A stretch of DNA of 64,000 nucleotides, taken from Oribacterium sp. NK2B42 (GTDB lineage: Bacteria > Bacillota > Clostridia > Lachnospirales > Lachnospiraceae). The first letter of the stretch is position 1, and the number at the start of each line of letters is the position of its first letter. A program made the translations under genes and the position numbers. Below, piece by piece: positions 58,612 to 64,000 of the stretch. The notes under the pieces are model-generated. The model saw only the letters and a program-made list of their open reading frames with translations, made no database searches and was not told where the DNA came from. Where the stretch lies: contig NZ_AUJX01000021.1 in the NCBI RefSeq assembly GCF_000424445.1, forward strand, positions 1 to 64,000, written 5' to 3'.

Positions 58612-60615
58612 CTATTGCTTCATTCTTTTTTCTTTATTGATTGTATCTTCTGAAGATGCTATGGCATCTTTATCAGCTTTTGATTTCTTCACCGGATTTT
58701 CGAGCATGCCCTCATTGCCTCCCGGCTTTTCAACCGTGTCCCTTTTCCTTCGGGCAGCTCTCTTCCTCTTTGGCTTATAGCTCTTATCCTTGACAGCTTT
58801 AAGGACAACTATGGCTCTGGGTTCCACGATGATATCCGAGGTATCCAGCTCCGGCTCCTCCCCCTCAGGGTAAATGCCATTAATGTCATCCTTTGAAGTA
58901 TCTATGGCCACCGCCCACTTTTTACCTACCGGAGCATGTGGCGGCATGAAGTCATGTTTCTCCCAATGGAAATTGTAAAGCACCAGAAAGGTGTCATCCG
59001 AAGCATACTCTCCGGCATACATGGCGCCAAGCTGTCGCCTGAAGTTTTCCATCTCCGGCCTCCAAGCATTCTCGCCGTGGAAGCTGAGATCCGGAATGCC
59101 TACTGAACGGTAATCCAGCATCCTGAGGGCCTGGCTCTGATGGAACACCTTGTGCTTTTTCCTGAAACCGATCATATACTTCGCGAATTCGTAAAGCTCT
59201 TTGTTCTTCTCAAGGAGCCGCCAGTCAAACCAGTTAATGTTGTTGTCCTGGCAGTAGGCATTGTTATTGCCGAGTCTTGTCTGGCCGCACTCATCACCTG
59301 AGTTTATAAGGGGAGTTCCCTGGCTGAGCATGAGAAGGAGGTAAGCATTCCTCCACATCTTCCTTCGAAGCTGCTTTATGGATTTCTTCCGGGTCTGGCC
59401 TTCCTCTCCGCAGTTCCATGAGAAATTCATGTTGGTTCCGTCCCGGTTGTCCTCATGATTTCCTTCGTTATGCTTTCTGTCGTAGCTCAGGACATCATAG
59501 AGACTCATGCCGGAAACATTGGCCATATACTGGATGTTCGCCCGCTCCTCAGGATTGTACCTGATCCTGCCCATGAGGACCTGCAGCATGCTTTCGTCAC
59601 CCTTAAGGATGCGGCGCATATCGTTCTGGAAGCCGTCATTGTAATCCGCAAGATACTTCGTTGACCCATGCCTGTACACTCCGTACCTATCGTTTCCCCG
59701 GCTCGGATCCTCCCAGCTGTCAGCCCAGATCTTGAACCTGCTGAGATAGGGATCCCGGGCGATGACACCGTAGGGGGCGGAGCCTATCATATGGATACCG
59801 TCCACATGATAGTTGATCCGCCAGTACCTCATGACAGTTGTTATATAGTCCGGTAATGTCTCGTAGGTGAAGTACAGGTCAACGATTACTTCTATATTGT
59901 TACGGTGCAGTTCATACACCATTTTTCGAAATTCGTTTCTTGGGTTTTTGTGATCGGAGGTAAAGCTCGATTTCGGCGCAAGCTGCATGGCATCTTTTGT
60001 GAAGCCCCAGTAATTAATGCGCCCTGTGGGCTTAACCTCTGTCTGATAGGGATTCTTGTTTCCGTAATCCGGAAGCATAACTTCATTAAACTCATAGGCA
60101 GGCATGAGCTCCACCGCGGTTATCCCCAGTGACTTAAGGTAGGGTATCTTTTCTATGATGCCCTGGAAGGTGCCCCGGACATCATTTTTTAGCCCCGAAG
60201 AGCTGTGCTCCGTAAAGCCTCTTACGTGAAGGCGGTAAACGATAGTTTCGTCATAGGGGTTTTCCAAAGGCCTGTCCTTTATCCACTCCTCGCTGAGCTC
60301 CGGCATGGCAACAGCCTCCCCCACAGGGGTTTTCAGAATCCTGGTGCCATCCTTCAGATAACCAAATTTCTTCCTTCCTTCAAATACAGTTCCGTTGGGA
60401 TCGGTAAAAACATTTCCGTCCGCCTCATAGCAATAGCTGTAGCCTGAGATATCTTCCGAAATCTCAAGCTTCCACACATCACCTATACGCTGGTACGGAT
60501 CAAAGGGTATCTGACGAACCTTTCTGTTACCGTCATATAGATTGAGATACAGCTGATCGGTATGAACAACTGCCTCAAATATATACAGATTATTTTCTTT
60601 TTTTAGTCCAAACAT
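58612..60615 (-). CDS. GlgX/isoamylase-like GH13 protein lacking the catalytic residues
   Basis: The product has 667 residues: CBM48-like N-terminus, YRLHVRGFTEHSSSG, GITAVELMPAYEFNE and a C-terminal GLGNNNAYCQDN-type segment as in GlgX debranching enzymes (HNEGNHEDNRDGTN). The four catalytic regions are changed. Region I is VDLYFTYET (His lost, about 245), region II VDGIHMIGS (Arg and nucleophile Asp lost, about 271), region III KIWADSWED (Glu to Asp, about 297) and region IV ANVSGMSL (His-Asp lost, about 367). About 45 residues between regions I and II are missing. It should be non-hydrolytic, perhaps a glycogen-binding or scaffold protein. The tail is very basic. Confidence 0.82.
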   Translation of the reverse strand: MFGLKKENNLYIFEAVVHTDQLYLNLYDGNRKVRQIPFDPYQRIGDVWKLEISEDISGYSYCYEADGNVFTDPNGTVFEGRKKFGYLKDGTRILKTPVGEAVAMPELSEEWIKDRPLENPYDETIVYRLHVRGFTEHSSSGLKNDVRGTFQGIIEKIPYLKSLGITAVELMPAYEFNEVMLPDYGNKNPYQTEVKPTGRINYWGFTKDAMQLAPKSSFTSDHKNPRNEFRKMVYELHRNNIEVIVDLYFTYETLPDYITTVMRYWRINYHVDGIHMIGSAPYGVIARDPYLSRFKIWADSWEDPSRGNDRYGVYRHGSTKYLADYNDGFQNDMRRILKGDESMLQVLMGRIRYNPEERANIQYMANVSGMSLYDVLSYDRKHNEGNHEDNRDGTNMNFSWNCGEEGQTRKKSIKQLRRKMWRNAYLLLMLSQGTPLINSGDECGQTRLGNNNAYCQDNNINWFDWRLLEKNKELYEFAKYMIGFRKKHKVFHQSQALRMLDYRSVGIPDLSFHGENAWRPEMENFRRQLGAMYAGEYASDDTFLVLYNFHWEKHDFMPPHAPVGKKWAVAIDTSKDDINGIYPEGEEPELDTSDIIVEPRAIVVLKAVKDKSYKPKRKRAARRKRDTVEKPGGNEGMLENPVKKSKADKDAIASSEDTINKEKRMKQ

Positions 60616-60750
60616 TTTTCCTTACTTTTGTTTCCCGGTGGTGCACATAATGGATAGGATAAATACTTTTATGTACAGTTGGAATAAGTATATCACAGAA
60701 TTGTGTTGAATGGAATATTTTTCCTTTGGTACAACACATTGCATTCTATC

Positions 60751-62121
60751 CTATAGCCTCGCCTCTTCTCCATCCTGCTTCGGCAGCCTGAAGTACACTG
60801 TCACAAGCATGGTGGTGAAGGCTGCGGTGCCTCCGATTATGTTTGAGATGGGCTCAGCGGCAAAGACACCGTCAACACCCATGTAGAGAGGAAGGATCAG
60901 AGTCAATGGCAGGATAATGATGATCTTCCTGAGAGTTGAGAAGAAAATAGCCTTTTTTGACTGACCAAGTGCCGAGAATACCGACTGTCCGCAAAACTGC
61001 CCCATCTGAAAAATGAATGCCATAAGGTATAGCCGGAGGCAATGGGTTCCCACTGTGATGGTCTCCATGTCCGGAGTGAAGATACGGATAAAGAAATTAG
61101 GGAAGATCAGTATGAGTATCCAGATGATGCCAGCATAGCTGCTTGCGGCAGCAGATGCAAAAATGATGCCCTGTTTTAAACGCGTGTATTTCCTTGCTCC
61201 GTAATTATATCCAAGTACAGGCTGTGAAGCGTGGGTAATGGCAGTTCCCGGAAGGGAGATAAAGTCCCTTATGGAATTGATGATGGCAAAGATGCCAATG
61301 TATAAATCTCCTCCATAGTCGCGAAGCATGATGTTGCAGGCTGCCTGAGTCACGGTATTGGTGGATTTCATAAGGAAGTTTGCAAATCCAAGGGTGATGA
61401 TCTCCCGGGCTATGCCCTTGTTAAAGCGTATCTCGGAGATCTTCAGCCTGAACAAGGCTTTATTTGAAAGCAGGAACCGAATGACCCATACAGCACTTAC
61501 TGCCTGAGAAACAACAGTGGCGATGGCTGCTCCCACCACACCCCAGTTTAAAACAAACATTAAAATCGGATCCAGAATGATGTTCAATATGGCACCTATG
61601 GCGGTGGTTATCATGCCGATCCTTGGGAACCCTTGGGCACTTATGTAGTAATTAAGCCCGGAGCCGGTCATAAAAAATACTGTCCCCAGAATGTAGACAG
61701 TGAAGTAGCTTTTGGCGTAGGGATAGGTGGCATCACTGGCACCGAGGGCATAAAGCATTGGCTTCATAAAGATAAGAGTCAGTATAGTCATGACTATGGA
61801 GGTCACAATGAGGAGAAATGCGCTTTCACTCATTATGCTGTGAGCTCTGTTTTCATTGCCGCTGCCTCTTGCTATGGAAAAAAGAGGTGTTCCGCCGATG
61901 CCAAACCAGTCGGTGAAAGCGGTTATAAGTGTTATTATGGGAAAGCAGACACCGACCCCGGTCAGGGCGACGCCGTTTGAGCCCGGAAGGTGGCCGATGT
62001 ATATACGATCCACTATGTTATATAGGAGCTGTATGATCTGAGCCACCAGAAGCGGGATGGACTGAGCCATGATGGCTTTCACAACAGACCCCTTTGAAAA
62101 ATCCGTAGCGGTTGATGACAA
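60751..62121 (-). CDS. MATE family efflux transporter
   Basis: This 456-residue membrane protein has the twelve-helix MATE pattern in two halves. The N-terminal half has SIPLLVAQIIQLLYNIVDRI and GIGGTPLFSIARGSGN; the C-terminal half has TAITHASQPVLGYNYGARKY and AFIFQMGQFCGQSVFSALGQ. It exports cationic drugs or metabolites with Na+ or H+; the substrate is unknown. The start is a TTG with CAGGAGG eight bases upstream. It is a single gene divergent from exoA. Confidence 0.93.
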   Translation of the reverse strand: MSSTATDFSKGSVVKAIMAQSIPLLVAQIIQLLYNIVDRIYIGHLPGSNGVALTGVGVCFPIITLITAFTDWFGIGGTPLFSIARGSGNENRAHSIMSESAFLLIVTSIVMTILTLIFMKPMLYALGASDATYPYAKSYFTVYILGTVFFMTGSGLNYYISAQGFPRIGMITTAIGAILNIILDPILMFVLNWGVVGAAIATVVSQAVSAVWVIRFLLSNKALFRLKISEIRFNKGIAREIITLGFANFLMKSTNTVTQAACNIMLRDYGGDLYIGIFAIINSIRDFISLPGTAITHASQPVLGYNYGARKYTRLKQGIIFASAAASSYAGIIWILILIFPNFFIRIFTPDMETITVGTHCLRLYLMAFIFQMGQFCGQSVFSALGQSKKAIFFSTLRKIIIILPLTLILPLYMGVDGVFAAEPISNIIGGTAAFTTMLVTVYFRLPKQDGEEARL

Positions 62122-62366
62122 GATGAAACCTCCTGAAACTTATTATAATTTTTCTAATGCCTTTAATAGCTCAGGAAGATTTTATGTCACTTGTTCATCG
62201 TATTTGTTGTTTATTCTTCCCATTGATTTGATTATAACATCCTTAAATAAAATGTGATATAAATACAATATGTGGTTCACGAAATGTGAATATATTGTTG
62301 ATGGATTTAATGCTTAAGAAAAAATGTGAAGCAGTGCGGGTATGTCCCGCACGGATTGGAGTTTAA

Positions 62367-63122
62367 ATGAAAAAAATGATTTCCTGGAATGTTAACGGTC
62401 TTCGTGCTGTTATGGGCAAGAACTTTATGGAGGATTTCCGGAAGCTGGATGCCGATATCTTTTGTCTTCAGGAAACGAAGCTTCAGGCAGGACAGATAGA
62501 ACTGGAGCTTCCGGGGTATCATCAGTACTGGAACTATGCCGAGAAGAAGGGGTATTCCGGCACCGCGCTTTTCACTAAGGAAGAACCTCTGAATGTGACC
62601 TATGGTATGGGGATTCCGGAGCACGATACAGAAGGTCGTGTCATAACAGCTGAATTTCCGGACTACTATGTTCTTACAGTTTACGTGCCCAATTCTCAGG
62701 GTGAGCTTAAAAGGCTTCCCTACAGAATGGAGTGGGAGGATGCCTGGAGAAACTATATAAGTGAGCTTGATAAAAAGAAGCCGGTAATTTATTGCGGTGA
62801 TCTCAATGTTGCCCATGAGGAGATAGATATAAAAAATCCGGCTACAAATCATCATAATGCAGGCTTCACGGATGAAGAACGTGCCAAGTTTTCAAGGCTT
62901 CTTGCTGCAGGCTTTGTTGACAGTTTCAGAATGCTCCATCCTGATGCGGCAGACGAATACAGCTGGTGGTCATACCGTATGAAAGCGAGAGAAAGAAATG
63001 TGGGTTGGCGTATAGACTACTTTGTGGTATCCGAAAAGTTGAAGGACAGGATTAAAGAAGCAAGCATTCATCAAGAAATTATGGGCTCCGATCATTGCCC
63101 GATTGAACTCTGTGTTGAGTGA
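62367..63122 (+). CDS. exoA: Exodeoxyribonuclease III / AP endonuclease
   Basis: This 251-residue Mg2+-dependent AP endonuclease and 3' exonuclease acts in base excision repair. Family motifs are SWNVNGLRAVM, CLQETKLQ, YVPNSQGELKRLPYR, CGDLNVAHEEIDI and the C-terminal SDHCPIELCV. RBS GGAG is placed five bases before the ATG. A strong bidirectional terminator follows at 63159-63197. Confidence 0.96.
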   Translation: MKKMISWNVNGLRAVMGKNFMEDFRKLDADIFCLQETKLQAGQIELELPGYHQYWNYAEKKGYSGTALFTKEEPLNVTYGMGIPEHDTEGRVITAEFPDYYVLTVYVPNSQGELKRLPYRMEWEDAWRNYISELDKKKPVIYCGDLNVAHEEIDIKNPATNHHNAGFTDEERAKFSRLLAAGFVDSFRMLHPDAADEYSWWSYRMKARERNVGWRIDYFVVSEKLKDRIKEASIHQEIMGSDHCPIELCVE

Positions 63123-63158
63123 TGTATGATTGCATGGATAGTCAAAAGCCATAATATT

Positions 63159-63197
63159 AAAGCTCGCGTAGGAGATGATGAACCTACGCGAGCTTTT
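63159..63197. terminator. Bidirectional terminator between exoA and the chain-length gene
   Basis: AAAGCTCGCGTAGG pairs with CCTACGCGAGCTTT. A run on the left and T run on the right fit convergent genes. Confidence 0.9.
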
Positions 63198-63201
63198 AAT
63201 C

Positions 63202-64000
63202 TTATGAATTGATGATCACAACATCGCCAAAAATCGGGATGCTTACTTCTCCGCACATTTCCTTAAGTTCTTTCAGTGCAATCTTACGTGCCTTATCTAA
63301 TGTGATAATCCTCACAACCATCTTGGATGAATGTAATTTCTTTAGATCTTCAGATGATTTTAATGGGTCACCTGCTTCAACAACTGAAATCTGAGATTTT
63401 AAGTCATTAACCATCTGATCAGTTATAGTTCTAGCATAATCGGATGAATCATCCCGGGCTATAAAAATGCGATCAATATTCTTTTGCTTACAGTACTCTG
63501 TTATCCTTGTTACGGTTACCGCCGCAGCCTCTTCATCCTGCTGCTCAGTAAGACCTCTTAATTTGATACTTTTTGCAATTCCCAGAAACAACTTATCTAA
63601 TCCTTTAAAAGGTTTTTCTTTCCGGTAAATGCATCCGATCATCTTTATTCCGGTAAATCTTGAAATATCATCAACTGTCTTAAATTCGCCTGCAAACAAA
63701 TACATGAGACATAAAATAACTGCTACAGCAAATGCTCCGGCAAATCCACCAACAGCAACATATTTCTTCCAGCTAAGTCTCTGTGTAACGAAATCATCAT
63801 GATGGATCATGTATTCCAACAGCTTCTGCTCCTGACTGTTGAGTGAAGACTTATTATCCTGTTCAAATGCGTTATAGCTGGCAACAAGATCACTTCCCAT
63901 AGCTATCCTTGATTGCTGCAGCTCCACAAGACCTGTGTCTACACTCTCTGTATAGTTCTCTCCTGACCTGATCAGCTTTACGGTCACTCCTATATCTGTT
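63202..64000 (-). CDS. Polysaccharide chain-length/Wzz-type membrane protein (partial, start beyond window)
   Basis: The frame is open to the window edge, so the start is outside. The visible 265 residues hold a helical stretch (TGLVELQQSRIAMGSDLVAS), one membrane helix (YVAVGGFAGAFAVAVILCLM), and a cytoplasmic domain with alternating hydrophobic strands (IDRIFIARDDSSDYARTITD; ISVVEAGDPLKSSEDLKKL). This resembles the C-terminal part of Wzz/CapA-type co-polymerases with a degenerate kinase-like domain, as in exopolysaccharide clusters. No Walker A motif is seen. The assignment is tentative. Confidence 0.5.
   Translation of the reverse strand, partial: TDIGVTVKLIRSGENYTESVDTGLVELQQSRIAMGSDLVASYNAFEQDNKSSLNSQEQKLLEYMIHHDDFVTQRLSWKKYVAVGGFAGAFAVAVILCLMYLFAGEFKTVDDISRFTGIKMIGCIYRKEKPFKGLDKLFLGIAKSIKLRGLTEQQDEEAAAVTVTRITEYCKQKNIDRIFIARDDSSDYARTITDQMVNDLKSQISVVEAGDPLKSSEDLKKLHSSKMVVRIITLDKARKIALKELKEMCGEVSIPIFGDVVIINS

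Overview
The window reads as a chromosomal segment of a low-to-moderate GC Gram-positive anaerobe of the Clostridia, most likely Lachnospiraceae (Butyrivibrio-like). This placement is inferred from gene content: a rho-rpmE-yqhQ-prmC-prfA block, a FeoB-associated Cys-rich protein, an archaeal/eukaryal-type ProRS without editing domain, abundant Rpn-type nuclease/transposase genes, and an FCT-like sortase-B pilus locus. No database search was possible.

Layout. 1-6.6 kb: end of an unknown gene, cca, a lactonase-family beta-propeller protein, aroC, an array of 54-bp hairpin repeats, then proS behind a promoter and a structured leader. 6.6-26.5 kb: a pilus island on the minus strand. Its intact part (14.2-24.7 kb) has the order adhesin, small coiled-coil protein, sipA remnant, FctA-like major pilin, class B sortase, minor pilin, second class B sortase. 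This is the gene order of the streptococcal FCT-3 pilus region (cpa-sipA-fctA-srtB-type-fctB). An intact SipA homologue lies upstream of the adhesin and has lost the signal peptidase Ser/Lys dyad (Asp67 and Gly104 instead). The left half of the island (6.6-12.8 kb) is decayed: an adhesin paralogue with an in-frame stop and a large deletion, two extra copies of the sortase 3' end with its terminator, and Rpn remnants. A DinJ/YoeB toxin-antitoxin pair sits between sipA and the adhesin, bracketed by two palindromic repeats.

26.8-31.4 kb: the polyamine transporter operon potABCD, preceded by a promoter, about 490 nt of non-coding and highly structured RNA, and an intrinsic terminator some 100 nt before potA. 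It is either a very long attenuator leader or a separate large ncRNA, and is the strongest candidate for something undescribed. 31.5-31.9 kb and 50.55-50.9 kb: two copies of a type I toxin-antitoxin module (27-aa holin-like toxin, convergent antisense RNA, shared terminator).

31.9-38.9 kb: metal homeostasis (FeoB, two FeoA, accessory proteins, a DtxR-family regulator with matching operators, then an ArsR-regulated zinc/cadmium ATPase with a small metallochaperone). 39-53 kb: a membrane-anchored protein and housekeeping genes (trmL, nth, dCMP deaminase, tsaC/sua5, GH18 protein, prfA, prmC, yqhQ, rpmE, rho). 53-64 kb: an unknown membrane protein, glycogen metabolism (malQ, glgB, and a GlgX-like protein whose GH13 catalytic residues are all replaced), a MATE exporter, exonuclease III and the end of a polysaccharide chain-length-type protein.

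Three themes cut across the window. About a dozen palindromic GGGGACGG elements lie between genes. Several housekeeping enzymes (AroC, TrmL, PrmC) carry in-frame, partly repetitive insertions. Rho and the glycogen enzymes carry long charged tails.
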